Positions 17,698-25,930 of a stretch of DNA of 57,651 nt are shown one piece after another. The translations under genes were made by a program, and so were the position numbers. This DNA comes from Betaproteobacteria bacterium. Lineage in GTDB: Bacteria > Pseudomonadota > Gammaproteobacteria > Burkholderiales > SG8-39. The DNA lies in the NCBI GenBank assembly GCA_947482825.1, contig CANKMT010000026.1:1-57651 (forward strand), read 5' to 3'. Position 1 is the first letter of the stretch, and every line of letters starts with the position of its first letter. The notes beneath the pieces are model-generated. The model saw only the letters and a list, made by a program, of their open reading frames with translations. It made no database searches and had not been told where the DNA came from.

Positions 17698-18971
17698 TCG
17701 AACGCCGTGATCAGCATGGCGAGGACCGCGCCCGCACCGGCGGGCACGCCCCAGCGCTCAATGCGCGAAACGGCGTTGCCCGCGATCAGCTGGACAGGAA
17801 CGCTGGTGTGCTCGAGGACCTTGTTGGTGGTCGAATCCTGCAGCATGCGGGTGAGCGAGTTCTTCCGTGCGGTGCTCATCACGATCTGATGGCAGCGCAG
17901 GCGACGCGCCTCCTCGACGATGATTTTTGCCTTCTCGCCGAGCTTGTGGCTGGCCGAGTAGGGCACGCCGTGCTGCTCGAGCAGCTTGCGCGCCGGCCCC
18001 AGGGCCTTCTCCGCCTCGTCGCGGTGCCAGTCCTCGCGGCTCCTTCGGCCAATGAACTGCGCCACGTGCTGGGAAAGCGGCTGCTGGACATTCAGCAGGT
18101 GCACTTCCTTGGCCGAGTCCTTGAGGAATTCGGTAACGACGTGGCGCACGGCGAACTCGGAATTTCGGGAACCGTCTACGGGAACAAGGATGCGCTGCAT
18201 GGTGGTTTCTCCTGCGCTGGGATCGTTGGTGATCTGATCGATCGGGGCGCCACTGCGCATTGCGGCAAGGCGTGAGGTGATACGGGAATCGAGATGCCGG
18301 TGGTTCCTGACGAATCCAGCCCAAAGGACGCCGCCGATCGCGGCGAGATAGACCAGCGCGATCAATGAATCGTTGCTCCCGCCGTTGCTCGCGAACACGT
18401 CGCGCACCAGGGGTTCGCCCATCATCATCTTCGCCGCGGTCCAGGCCAGCACACCGGCGCCCACATACACAATTACCGGGAACCGCTCGACCCACTTGAG
18501 GATCAGGGTCGAGCCCCAGATGACGATCGGGATGCTGATCAGCAGGCCCAGGACCACCAGCAGATAGCTGCCATTTGCCGCCCCTGCGACGGCCAAGACG
18601 TTGTCCAGCCCCATGACCGCATCCGCGATAACGATGGTCTGCATCGCGCCCCAGAAAGTGGTTGCCGTAGGGCCATGGCTTTCGTCTCCGCCTTCCTCCG
18701 GCGCGAGAAGCCGATAGGCGATCCAGATGAGCAGCGCGCCGCCCACCAGCATCAGGCCGGGGATCTTCAGCAGCCAGACGACCACCAGGGTCATCGCGCT
18801 TCGCACCACGATCGCGCCGGCGGCGCCCCAGACGATCGCGCGCTTCTGGAGATGTTGGGGCAAGCTGCGCGCGGCGAGCGCGATCACGATGGCATTGTCG
18901 CCGGCGAGCACGAGGTCGATCACCACGATCGCGGCGAGGGCAGAAAGGAATTCGACTGAGAGGATATCCAT
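17694..18971 (-). CDS. TerC/YjbE-family membrane protein fused to a universal stress (UspA) domain
   Basis: A 425-residue two-part protein. Residues 1-235 are a seven-helix TerC domain with the family signatures LAGDNAIVIALA and ADAVMGLDNVLAVAG, whose acidic residues are implicated in Mn(II) export in the Alx/YjbE family. Residues 258-400 are a UspA fold (MQRILVPVDGS at the start, VMSTARKNSLTRMLQDSTT near the end). A hydrophobic tail, GAGAVLAMLITAF, follows. No yybP-ykoY manganese riboswitch signature is visible in the upstream 100 bases. The linker contains a strong internal ribosome-binding site, so a free Usp may also be made. Confidence 0.87.
   Translation of the reverse strand: MDILSVEFLSALAAIVVIDLVLAGDNAIVIALAARSLPQHLQKRAIVWGAAGAIVVRSAMTLVVVWLLKIPGLMLVGGALLIWIAYRLLAPEEGGDESHGPTATTFWGAMQTIVIADAVMGLDNVLAVAGAANGSYLLVVLGLLISIPIVIWGSTLILKWVERFPVIVYVGAGVLAWTAAKMMMGEPLVRDVFASNGGSNDSLIALVYLAAIGGVLWAGFVRNHRHLDSRITSRLAAMRSGAPIDQITNDPSAGETTMQRILVPVDGSRNSEFAVRHVVTEFLKDSAKEVHLLNVQQPLSQHVAQFIGRRSREDWHRDEAEKALGPARKLLEQHGVPYSASHKLGEKAKIIVEEARRLRCHQIVMSTARKNSLTRMLQDSTTNKVLEHTSVPVQLIAGNAVSRIERWGVPAGAGAVLAMLITAFD
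18198..18213 (-). promoter_or_regulatory. Internal ribosome-binding site and ATG for a stand-alone Usp product
   Basis: On the minus strand AGGAG (18213-18209) lies 8 nt before an in-frame ATG (18200-18198). That ATG encodes the M of MQRILVPVDGS, the canonical start of a UspA protein. Translation here would give a 168-residue Usp spanning 17694-18200. It suggests either dual products from one gene or a recent fusion of two genes. Confidence 0.6.
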
Positions 18972-19037
18972 GGAGGTGTCCTGTTTGGTGTGACGGCATT
19001 GTTGTGTCGCGCGGGGAGGACGTAAAGCTGACTTTTC

Positions 19038-19069
19038 GAATGGACTCGATTCCGATTACAAATCCATTC
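19038..19069. promoter_or_regulatory. Inverted repeat, possible operator
   Basis: GAATGGA (19038-19044) and TCCATTC (19063-19069) are perfect inverted 7-bp arms 18 bp apart, and a second pair, CGATTC/GAATCG (19047-19052 and 19080-19085), interleaves with them. A TAAAAT at 19073-19078 could be a plus-strand -10. The position between divergent genes suits a regulator site; which protein binds is unknown. Confidence 0.3.
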
Positions 19070-19202
19070 ATCTAAAATAGAATCGAAGCTATTGCGATAT
19101 GCGATCCATAGCGCATGTACGGCATTGCGTTCGAGTGTTGGTTATCGCGTTCGCGTTGCGTGCCTGAAGCGGGTGTGATTTAATCGCGCCCGCAGTGGCA
19201 TT

Positions 19203-19226
19203 CAGGCAGTCAGGCAGTCAGGCAGT
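19203..19226. repeat. Three tandem copies of an 8-bp unit
   Basis: CAGGCAGT occurs three times without spacing at 19203-19226 and is followed by a partial fourth copy. It is a simple-sequence tract in non-coding DNA, prone to slippage. It lies about 150 bp before the LysR start, so a copy-number effect on expression is possible but unproven. Confidence 0.6.
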
Positions 19227-19374
19227 CAGCAAAGCGGGAGTAGCTCCGGGCCGCACCGGCCCCAGCCGCGGGATCGTCAATACGGGCACTGCCCCGGTCC
19301 CGAGGGTTCGCTATCCGGGTGGTCCGGAGGGCGAGCGAGCGAGACCTTTGCCCTTACAGGTAAAGGTCACGAAC

Positions 19375-20337
19375 ATGCCGCAGTCGTCGATCCGGCGCTT
19401 CCTGCGCCACGGAATGCTTCCGCAAATTGCCGTCTTCGAGTCCGTCGCGCGACTCGGTAGTTTCACGCGCGCAGCCGAAGAGATGCATCTCGCCCAGCCC
19501 ACGGTCTCGACCCAGATCAGGAAGCTCTCGGAAACGCTCGACCTGCCCCTGTTCGAGCAGATCGGCAGGAAAGTGCATCTCACGCCGGCTGGAACGGCCT
19601 TGCAGGAGGGGTGCAAGGAACTTTTTGCGGCATTCGGCCGCATCGATGAGTCGCTGGCCGCCCTGCGCGGACTGGAAGGTGGTCGCCTGCGCCTTGCAGT
19701 GAGCACCACGGGTAAGTACTTTGCGCCGCGCCTCCTGGCTGCGTTTGTCGGCCTGCACCCGAAGATCGAGATCTCGCTGCAGATCCACAACCGGCAGGGC
19801 CTCATCGAGCGGCTCGCACGCAACGACGACGACCTCTATATTTTCGCCAATCCCCCAACCGAGCAGGAGGTGGTCTGCCAACCGATCCTGCGCAATCCAA
19901 TGGTGTTGTTCGCGCGCGCCGACCATCCCCTCGCCGGAAAAAAGAATATCCCTTTCAGCGCGCTCGCCCGCGAGCACTACCTGATGCGCGAACCGGGTTC
20001 AGGAACCCGGCTGGCGGTCTACCACGCCTTCGACAAGTACGGTATCGAGCCGAAAGTGCGCATGGAACTCTCAACCAACGAGGCCATCAAGCAGGCGATC
20101 CGCGCCGGGCTCGGGGTGTCGATCCTGTCTCGCTACACGCTGGGCCTGGATACCGAGGAAGACCAGCTAGTCGCGCTCGACGTCGAGGGCTTGCCGCTCG
20201 AGAGGCAATGGCAGTTCGTCTACCCGGTCGGCAAGCAAATCGCGCCTGCTGCTCGCGCCTTCATGGATTTCGTGCGCGCCGAAGCCAAGCACCTCGTACA
20301 GGACCACCTCGGGCACGCGGCCACGCCAACCCGCTAG
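19375..20337 (+). CDS. LysR family transcriptional regulator (CbbR-like)
   Basis: A 320-residue LTTR. The N-terminal winged helix (residues 12-70) reads LPQIAVFESVARLGSFTRAAEEMHLAQPTVS, followed by the wing LFEQIGRKVHLTPAG. Residues from about 95 form the LysR substrate-binding domain. Similarity in the helix-turn-helix and GRLRLAVSTTGKYFAPRLLAAF is to the CbbR branch, but no RuBisCO genes are nearby. The start at 19375 is preferred to 19195 because the extra 60 residues are low-complexity. It stands just before a same-strand dehydrogenase and a DehI-like gene, its most likely targets. Confidence 0.9.
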   Translation: MPQSSIRRFLRHGMLPQIAVFESVARLGSFTRAAEEMHLAQPTVSTQIRKLSETLDLPLFEQIGRKVHLTPAGTALQEGCKELFAAFGRIDESLAALRGLEGGRLRLAVSTTGKYFAPRLLAAFVGLHPKIEISLQIHNRQGLIERLARNDDDLYIFANPPTEQEVVCQPILRNPMVLFARADHPLAGKKNIPFSALAREHYLMREPGSGTRLAVYHAFDKYGIEPKVRMELSTNEAIKQAIRAGLGVSILSRYTLGLDTEEDQLVALDVEGLPLERQWQFVYPVGKQIAPAARAFMDFVRAEAKHLVQDHLGHAATPTR

Positions 20338-20489
20338 AGGCTGGCGACGTGCTGGAGCAGGTCACCGCGCGGCTGGTTGTCAGGGCACGCAGATAGCGGA
20401 TATTCTCGGCGCGGGTCGCCTGCGCTTCGCCGACGGCCGTCGCTCTGGACTCGTTCCGCGACGCTATGCAGTTTCTCCCGGGAGTGGGC

Positions 20490-21383
20490 ATGGAAAAGCA
20501 CGTCGGATTCATCGGTCTTGGCAACATGGGCGCGCCGATGGCCTCGCGTCTCATTGACGCCGGCTACCAGCTCACCGTCTACGATGTGCGCAAGGCCTGC
20601 GTCGATGCCCTCGTGGCGAAGGGCGCGAGCGCCGCGGCTTCGCCCGCTGCAGTCGCCTCGGCCGTGGACACTGTGCTGCTCAGCCTGCCCGACCCGGCGA
20701 TCGTGCGCCAGGTCACGCTGGGCGCGGACGGCGTCATCGCCGGAACCCGGGTAAAGACGGTTCTCGATCTTTCGACCACCGGAGCCAGGGCGGCACAGGA
20801 GATTGCGGCCGCGCTCTCGGCCAAGGGAATCATCGGCGTCGATTCACCCGTGAGCGGCGGCGTGACAGGCGCGGTGAAGGGCACGCTCGCGGTGATGGTC
20901 GCATGTCCGCAGGCGCTGTTTGCCGAGCTCGAGCCCATGCTCAAGCACATCGGCAACGTGTTCTTCATCGGCGAGCGCCCCGGGATGGGCCAGACCATGA
21001 AACTGGCCAACAACCTGCTCTCGGCGACGTCGATGGCGGCAACCTCCGAGGCGATCGCGTTCGGCGTGAAGGCGGGCCTCGATCCGGCGACGATGGTCGA
21101 CGTGATCAACGCCGGCAGCGGCCGCACCACCGCGTCGGAAGCCAAGTTTCCCAAGTCGATCCTCACGCGCACTTTCGATTTCGGCTTCACCACCGGGCTG
21201 ATGTACAAGGACGTCAAGCTGTGCCTCGAAGAAGCGGGGGCTGCAAACGTGCCGATGCCGGTGGCGACCGCGGTGCGCGACCAGTGGCGGCGCACCGCGG
21301 AGTCGATCGGGCCCGAGAAGGACTTCACGACCATTGCCCAGCTCGTCGAGCGGGACGCGGGCGTCGAAATCAAGAAACGCTGA
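20490..21383 (+). CDS. 3-hydroxyisobutyrate dehydrogenase-family NAD(P)-dependent oxidoreductase
   Basis: A 297-residue beta-hydroxyacid dehydrogenase. The Rossmann motif is GLGNMG at residues 9-14, the substrate signature DSPVSGGVTGA is near 121, and the catalytic lysine is in GQTMKLANN near 174. Members oxidise 3-hydroxyisobutyrate, tartronate semialdehyde or related hydroxyacids, so exact specificity is not determined. GGGAG lies 5 nt before the ATG at 20490, which selects this start over 20466. The gene follows LysR and precedes the DehI-like gene by 43 bp. Confidence 0.92.
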   Translation: MEKHVGFIGLGNMGAPMASRLIDAGYQLTVYDVRKACVDALVAKGASAAASPAAVASAVDTVLLSLPDPAIVRQVTLGADGVIAGTRVKTVLDLSTTGARAAQEIAAALSAKGIIGVDSPVSGGVTGAVKGTLAVMVACPQALFAELEPMLKHIGNVFFIGERPGMGQTMKLANNLLSATSMAATSEAIAFGVKAGLDPATMVDVINAGSGRTTASEAKFPKSILTRTFDFGFTTGLMYKDVKLCLEEAGAANVPMPVATAVRDQWRRTAESIGPEKDFTTIAQLVERDAGVEIKKR

Positions 21384-21426
21384 GCGCGGCGCGATTCATA
21401 CGAAAATCAATCCGCGGCTGAGCACG

Positions 21427-22263
21427 ATGCATGGCGATCCCGTTCCGGCGATCACCGAGGCCGAAGCCAGCGGCGAGACGGCGCTGATCTTCGCCGACTT
21501 GCGCGCCACGCTTGGGGTCGGCGTGGTCAACCTGATCTGGCGCCATCTCGCCACCATTCCGGGTGCGCTGCCTTGGGCGTGGGCGACGGTGAAGCCCGTC
21601 TATGTTTCGGGCGGCGTTGCAGTGGAGGCGCAGCATCTCAAGACTGGATTGTCAATCCCGCCACTGCCGGCCTGGCCGGGCTCAGTGGTTCGTTGCGCGG
21701 GTATCGACGAAGCGGGCGAAGCATCAATCCGGCGGATCCTCGCGTCCTACAACCGCTCGAACGCGATGAATCTTGTGGCACTGTCGGCGCTGGTGCGCCG
21801 CATTGACGGCGCGCCGGCCGACACCCGGATCGCCCCGGCCCCGCCGCAGCAATCGCAGGAAGCCGCCATCGAAGGCGTGCTCCCCAAGCTGCTCACACTC
21901 GACGAAGTCGCCGCCGACACCGCCGACCTGATCCGTCGAATCAATCTGCTGGGCGATCGCGACCAGGGCCGCATCCTTGCCAGCATGTACCGGCACCTCG
22001 CCCATTGGCCCGGATTCCTCGCGATGAGTTACGCGCACCTGGCTCCGCTCGCAGCTGACGGCAGGCTCGCGAACATGATCGCTGAGGCGATCTCGCTCGG
22101 GGACGGCGCCGGGGCTCGACTCCAGGCCGGCCTGGCGATCCTGCCCCCACCCGATACCGCTGACCAGGTCCGCCGCGCCGCAACTGCCTTCATCGAGCAT
22201 GCCATCGGCAAGATGGTGCCCGTTGCTGCTCTGCTCGTCGCGGGCATTTCCAGACAGGAGTGA
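21427..22263 (+). CDS. DehI-family (2-haloacid dehalogenase-like) protein
   Basis: A 278-residue all-helical protein with the internal pseudo-repeat of DehI: VVNLIWRHLATIPGALPWAW in the first half and LASMYRHLAHWPGFLAMSYA in the second. YNRSNAMNLVALSAL holds the asparagine region of the DehI active site. DehI hydrolyses both D- and L-2-haloacids by direct water attack. Whether this homolog dehalogenates is not known; many bacterial members are uncharacterised. A neighbouring hydroxyacid dehydrogenase could oxidise a hydroxyacid product. The start is the ATG at 21427 rather than 21334, which would overlap the dehydrogenase. Confidence 0.75.
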   Translation: MHGDPVPAITEAEASGETALIFADLRATLGVGVVNLIWRHLATIPGALPWAWATVKPVYVSGGVAVEAQHLKTGLSIPPLPAWPGSVVRCAGIDEAGEASIRRILASYNRSNAMNLVALSALVRRIDGAPADTRIAPAPPQQSQEAAIEGVLPKLLTLDEVAADTADLIRRINLLGDRDQGRILASMYRHLAHWPGFLAMSYAHLAPLAADGRLANMIAEAISLGDGAGARLQAGLAILPPPDTADQVRRAATAFIEHAIGKMVPVAALLVAGISRQE

Positions 22264-22422
22264 CCCGGGCTGTACCGGGCGAAATAAACCGACTTCCGAC
22301 TCGGATCGCACTGGGACTCCGCCTTTCGATCCCGGAAATCGATGAAAGGGACCAGACAGCATATGCAGGGTGCATGACGATCTCGGCTATGCGATGCGCT
22401 AGACAGGGACAAGGTCAGCAGC

Positions 22423-23583
22423 TCATGCATTCAATACCTCACCCAACATGCCGACCGGCAGCGCCTCGACGCCCTGCCCGAGCGGATAGCGCTCCTTGCC
22501 CGGGTAGACAACATAAGCCGCGCCGGGGTTCAGGTCGCTCAATGCGGACCAGAATCCGCGCGTGGGCGCCGGCGCCGAGGCGAGCTTGATTTCAAAAGCG
22601 AGACGCCGACCGTCCGGCCGTTCGATAAGCAGGTCGATTTCCGCGCCGGCCGCAGTCCGGTAAAAGCTCGCGCCGGAACGAGTGCCGGTGGCGGCCAGCG
22701 CCTGCTCGACCACCCATCCTTCCCAGGAAGCCCCGGCGACCGGGTGACCCAGCAAGCGCTCGGTATCGCCGATACGCAGCAAGGCATGCAGCAAGCCGCT
22801 GTCGCGCAGATAGATTTTGGGACTCTTCACCAGCCGCTTTTTCAGATTGATCGCAAATGGCGCAAGCACGCGCACCATGTAGGTATCCTCCAACGTATCG
22901 AGGTAGTGCTTGGCGGTCGGCGCCGTCACGCCAAGGCTGGCGGCGATTTTCGAGGCATTCCAGATCTGGCCATGATAGTGGGCCAGCATCTCCCAGAATC
23001 GACGCAACGAGGCCGCTGGGACCCGCACGCCAAGTGCAGGCAGGTCGCGTTGCAGGTGCGTGTCGATGAACGCCTCGCGCCATTCAAGCGAGCGCGCGTC
23101 GTTTGCCGCGAGATAGCTTCCGGGGAATCCGCCGCGACCCCACAACTTCATCCATGCCGGGCGTTGGCCGGCATCGATCTCCTCGAGCGCAAATGGCGCA
23201 AGCTCATGGTAAATGACGCGTCCGGCGAGACTTTCGGCGGCCTGCCGCGACAGCGCGGGCGAAGCCGAACCGAGGATGAGAAAGCGTCCATTCTTGCGCC
23301 TGGCATCGATCAGGCTGCGCAGCACTGGAAAGAGGGCCGGATTGCGCTGGATCTCGTCGATCACCACCAGGTGCTTTTCGCGTGCTTCAAGATAAAGCTC
23401 CGGATCGGCCAGGCGTGCTGCGTCGGAAGGCCGCTCGAGATCGAGATAGACCGACTCGCCGAATCGGCGCGCCACGGCGCGCGCCAGCGTAGTCTTGCCG
23501 ACCTGCCGGGATCCAACCAGCCCGACGACCGGAAAACGCCGTAGCGAAGCGAGCAAAACCGATTCCAGTTTGCGCTTTATCAT
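22423..23583 (-). CDS. AAA family ATPase with DUF4143 domain
   Basis: A 386-residue protein of the AAA_14/DUF4143 family. The Walker A motif GSRQVGKT is at 24-31, Walker B LVVIDEIQ at 72-79, sensor-like GSASPALSR near 105, and the C-terminal DUF4143 domain from about 205 carries a nuclease-like signature (AEIDLLIERPDGRRLAFEIK). The family is widespread, often horizontally moved and functionally unresolved; links to stress and toxin-like roles have been proposed. Its start codon is the first base triplet of a 41-bp near-perfect palindrome. It is flanked by unrelated genes, which supports an inserted unit. Confidence 0.88.
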   Translation of the reverse strand: MIKRKLESVLLASLRRFPVVGLVGSRQVGKTTLARAVARRFGESVYLDLERPSDAARLADPELYLEAREKHLVVIDEIQRNPALFPVLRSLIDARRKNGRFLILGSASPALSRQAAESLAGRVIYHELAPFALEEIDAGQRPAWMKLWGRGGFPGSYLAANDARSLEWREAFIDTHLQRDLPALGVRVPAASLRRFWEMLAHYHGQIWNASKIAASLGVTAPTAKHYLDTLEDTYMVRVLAPFAINLKKRLVKSPKIYLRDSGLLHALLRIGDTERLLGHPVAGASWEGWVVEQALAATGTRSGASFYRTAAGAEIDLLIERPDGRRLAFEIKLASAPAPTRGFWSALSDLNPGAAYVVYPGKERYPLGQGVEALPVGMLGEVLNA

Positions 23584-23622
23584 CCTAGTATATTAAAAGG
23601 TAGTCTTTCAATATACAAGGAT
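23582..23622. promoter_or_regulatory. 41-bp near-perfect palindrome overlapping the ATPase start
   Basis: The arms ATCCT-GTATATT-AAAG and CTTT-AATATAC-AGGAT (18 nt each with two unpaired positions) surround a 5-nt centre at 23600-23604. It is AT-rich against a high-GC background. It begins within the ATPase start codon, so it may be an autoregulatory operator or an mRNA hairpin hiding the ribosome-binding site. Confidence 0.65.
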
Positions 23623-23765
23623 AAAGCGGCAGGAGAATCAATTCCCGGCTGCGCCCGGCTCTCTGGCTTGATGGGTTTCTACGATCACCGCGGGCCGTAC
23701 TCGATGCCGTCCCGGGCCTGTCCGATACTGTTCGCGAAGCACCGGCCCGCTGATGCGCAACGCGG

Positions 23766-24785
23766 TCAGGCGGGCGCAGGCCCCGTGGTGCCGCGCACGA
23801 TCAGCGGCGCCTTGATCTCCTCCATGCGGCGCACGCGCTTGCCGGCCAGCCGCGCCAGCAAGCGCTTGCCCGCGCGCGCGCCGATCTCCGCCGAGGGAAC
23901 GCGCACCGTGGTGAGGCCGGGCGTGAGTTCCGCCGCGAGGTCGACGTCGTCGAAGCCCGCAATGGACAACTGGTCCGGTACCGTGATCCCGCGCGCACGG
24001 CACTCGAGCAGCGCGCCGATGGCGAGGGGATCATTGCCGCAGATCACCGCGGTGAATCCCGGCGCGTCTGCCAGCAGCCCCGCAAGGGCGGCCTTGCCGG
24101 CCGCGACCGCGAAAGGCGCCTCCCGCACCCGCGACGACGGAAGTCCGATGCCGCGGCTTGCGAGCGCCTCGCGCGCGCCTGCGAGCCGGTCCCGTGCGCG
24201 GTCGTTGTGCGCCGTCTCGCCGGCGATCACCGCGAATTCGCGATGTCCGAGATCGAGCAAGTGCTGCGCAACGTGAACCGACGCCAGGCGGTGCGACACC
24301 CCTACGCAATGGTGGTAACCGCCATGGTCGAGAGACCAGGTGATCTCGTAGGGTAGCGACGCGCGCTCCAGCAGTCGGTACAGCCCCGGATCGTGGTCCA
24401 TTCCCACCAGCACCAACCCGTCAACGCCGCGCTCGATCAGCGCGCGCGTCGCCAGGAGCTCCGCGCCGGGGTCGTAGTCGTGCGTCGCCAACAGCAACGT
24501 ATAGCCGGCCTGCGAGAGTTCCCGCGACAGTGCGTGCGTCGCCTTGGCGAAGATCGGGTTGTCGAGCGGCGGGAAGACTGCGCCGATCGTCTTTGAACGC
24601 CGGGTGGCGAGCGCGCGCGCGGCGCCGTGCGGCACGTAGCCGAGCATGTTGACGGCGTCGCGCACGCGCTCGCAGGTCTTGGCGCGCACGAGGTCCGGTT
24701 GGGCCAGCGCGCGCGAGGCGGTCGCGAGCGAAACGCCCGCGGCGCGCGCCACGTCGGCAAGTTTCGGATTGGAGCCTAGTGCCAT
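23766..24785 (-). CDS. LacI family transcriptional regulator
   Basis: A 339-residue LacI/GalR regulator. The helix-turn-helix is residues 6-26 (KLADVARAAGVSLATASRAL) with the hinge LGYVPHGAARALATRRS, then a periplasmic-binding-like ligand domain that includes TAVICGNDPLAIGAL and SIAGFDDVDLA. The start chosen is MALGSNPK at 24785; an in-frame MLKLRP 18 bp upstream is possible. Four copies of a LacI-type operator (consensus TGAAAnCGnTTGCA) flank promoters at 24.8 and 26.3 kb, and the first lies 25 bp upstream of this start. It is therefore probably an autoregulated local repressor of the oxygenase-TRAP-dehydrogenase genes. Confidence 0.93.
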   Translation of the reverse strand: MALGSNPKLADVARAAGVSLATASRALAQPDLVRAKTCERVRDAVNMLGYVPHGAARALATRRSKTIGAVFPPLDNPIFAKATHALSRELSQAGYTLLLATHDYDPGAELLATRALIERGVDGLVLVGMDHDPGLYRLLERASLPYEITWSLDHGGYHHCVGVSHRLASVHVAQHLLDLGHREFAVIAGETAHNDRARDRLAGAREALASRGIGLPSSRVREAPFAVAAGKAALAGLLADAPGFTAVICGNDPLAIGALLECRARGITVPDQLSIAGFDDVDLAAELTPGLTTVRVPSAEIGARAGKRLLARLAGKRVRRMEEIKAPLIVRGTTGPAPA

Positions 24786-24809
24786 CGGCCGCAACTTTAG
24801 CATCGCAAA

Positions 24810-24823
24810 TGAAAACGTTTGCA
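24810..24823. promoter_or_regulatory. LacI-type operator O1
   Basis: TGAAAACGTTTGCA, a typical LacI/GalR half-symmetric site with a central CG. It lies between the lacI start (24785) and the divergent oxygenase promoter, 67 bp from O2. Confidence 0.75.
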
Positions 24824-24846
24824 GTAGCTTTTTGCTGCGATGCAGC

Positions 24847-24875
24847 TTGACTCCAACAAATCGCAAAAATAGGCT
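24847..24875 (+). promoter_or_regulatory. Sigma-70 promoter of the MocD/MocE-like pair
   Basis: TTGACT (24847-24852), a 17-bp spacer and TAGGCT (24870-24875). The -35 is a five-of-six match. The downstream operator O2 starts 2 bp after the -10, so a bound repressor would block the start site. The leader would be about 65 nt. Confidence 0.75.
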
Positions 24876-24876
24876 C

Positions 24877-24890
24877 TGCAAGCGGTTTCA
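24877..24890. promoter_or_regulatory. LacI-type operator O2
   Basis: TGCAAGCGGTTTCA is the reverse complement of TGAAACCGCTTGCA, matching the O1 consensus in inverted orientation. It covers the expected transcription start of the promoter at 24847. Confidence 0.75.
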
Positions 24891-24947
24891 TTTGGTGGCC
24901 ACGGACCCGCGACCGAGTATTAGGTCAAGTCAACGCGAGGATTCCGC

Positions 24948-25895
24948 ATGAAGGAACTAGACGAATTGGTCAAAGTGCGCGAGCAGATCATTCCGCGCTC
25001 GCAATTGAAGCGCCTGGCCAAGCGCAACAACTATGCAGGGCTCGGATTCCTCGCCTTTCATTTTTTCCTGATTTGCGGAACGGGTTGGCTGGTCCACCAA
25101 GCCTTGGGATCCTGGTGGATCGTTCCGGCTGTTTTTTTGCATGGAATGATCCTTGCCACCCTGTTCGCGCCGCTGCACGAAACCAGTCACGGTACGGCGT
25201 TCAGGACGATCTGGCTGAACGAGGCCGTGCTGTGGCTTTGCGCACTGATCTACATCTTCCCGCCGAAGTGGTTCAGGTACCACCACGCGTTCCACCACAC
25301 CTACACCCAGATCCGCCGACGGGATAATGCGATGGTTCTCCCCAGACCGATTACCCTGATGCAGTACCTGGTATACGTGTCGGGTCTGATGGTTTGGCGC
25401 CGCAACCTGTCCTACCTGTTCAACCATGCCATGGGCCGGATCGATCCCGCGGAACATGAGTATGCCCCGGTCGACCAGCATCCGATGCTGGTGCGGGAAG
25501 CCCGGGTCATGGTCGCCATCTATGCCGGTATCGCGGCCTTGGCGGTTGCCTACGGGTCGTGGGCGCCGGTGATCTACTGGCTGCTGCCGCGAATCGTCGG
25601 AGAGTCCTATGCCCGCTGGATCCGGGTCGCGGAACACACCGGCTGCGAAGAAGGTTCGGATCCCACCGCAAATACCCGAACGACGCTAACGAACCCGTTC
25701 ATCCGGACTCTCTGGTGGAACATGCCGTATCACGCCGAGCATCATCTGTGCGCGTTCGTGCCGTTCCACGCCCTGGGCAAGTTCCACGAGCAGGTTTACG
25801 ACAAGGTCTTGGTCAGCAACGGCGGCTACTTCAAGGTGCACCTTGACCTGTTCCGCCGGTTCATTCGCCTCAAGCATGGCGCGCAATCCAACTAG
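24948..25895 (+). CDS. Membrane di-iron oxygenase, fatty-acid-desaturase superfamily (MocD-like)
   Basis: A 315-residue membrane protein with the three histidine clusters of the desaturase/hydroxylase superfamily: HETSH at 77-81, HHAFHH at 112-117 and HAEHH near 261-265. Hydrophobic segments are at about 30-75 and 170-200. The clusters bind two irons that activate O2. A Rieske ferredoxin follows within 36 bp. That pairing is known for MocD/MocE of rhizopine catabolism, an O-demethylating ferredoxin-oxygenase system in rhizobia, so this protein more likely hydroxylates a small imported molecule than a lipid. No MocF-type reductase is adjacent. It is under the operator-flanked promoter at 24847. 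Confidence 0.85.
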   Translation: MKELDELVKVREQIIPRSQLKRLAKRNNYAGLGFLAFHFFLICGTGWLVHQALGSWWIVPAVFLHGMILATLFAPLHETSHGTAFRTIWLNEAVLWLCALIYIFPPKWFRYHHAFHHTYTQIRRRDNAMVLPRPITLMQYLVYVSGLMVWRRNLSYLFNHAMGRIDPAEHEYAPVDQHPMLVREARVMVAIYAGIAALAVAYGSWAPVIYWLLPRIVGESYARWIRVAEHTGCEEGSDPTANTRTTLTNPFIRTLWWNMPYHAEHHLCAFVPFHALGKFHEQVYDKVLVSNGGYFKVHLDLFRRFIRLKHGAQSN

Positions 25896-25930
25896 AACCG
25901 GGCAACGGCGAATCGGAAGGACAAAAGATT

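Larger units (their letters stand above)
18972..19374. other. 403-bp region between TerC-Usp and the LysR gene
   Basis: No convincing gene is seen. It is locally AT-richer around 19030-19110. It holds an inverted repeat at 19038-19069 and three copies of an 8-bp unit CAGGCAGT at 19203-19226. An in-frame extension of the LysR gene upstream to 19195 is open but low-complexity and unlike LysR N-termini. It should contain the promoters of both divergent genes. Confidence 0.6.

Noticed and set aside
18972-19100. Possible yybP-ykoY manganese riboswitch ahead of the TerC-Usp gene
   Set aside because: Expected because YjbE-type genes often have one, but the conserved GGGGAGUA and GCC elements were not found on the minus strand.
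19203-19226. Start of a CRISPR-like array
   Set aside because: Only three contiguous 8-bp copies, with no spacers and no cas genes.
24948-25895. Lipid fatty-acid desaturase function for the histidine-cluster membrane protein
   Set aside because: Adjacent Rieske ferredoxin, TRAP importer, dehydrogenase and LacI operators fit small-molecule catabolism better. The superfamily includes hydroxylases such as MocD.
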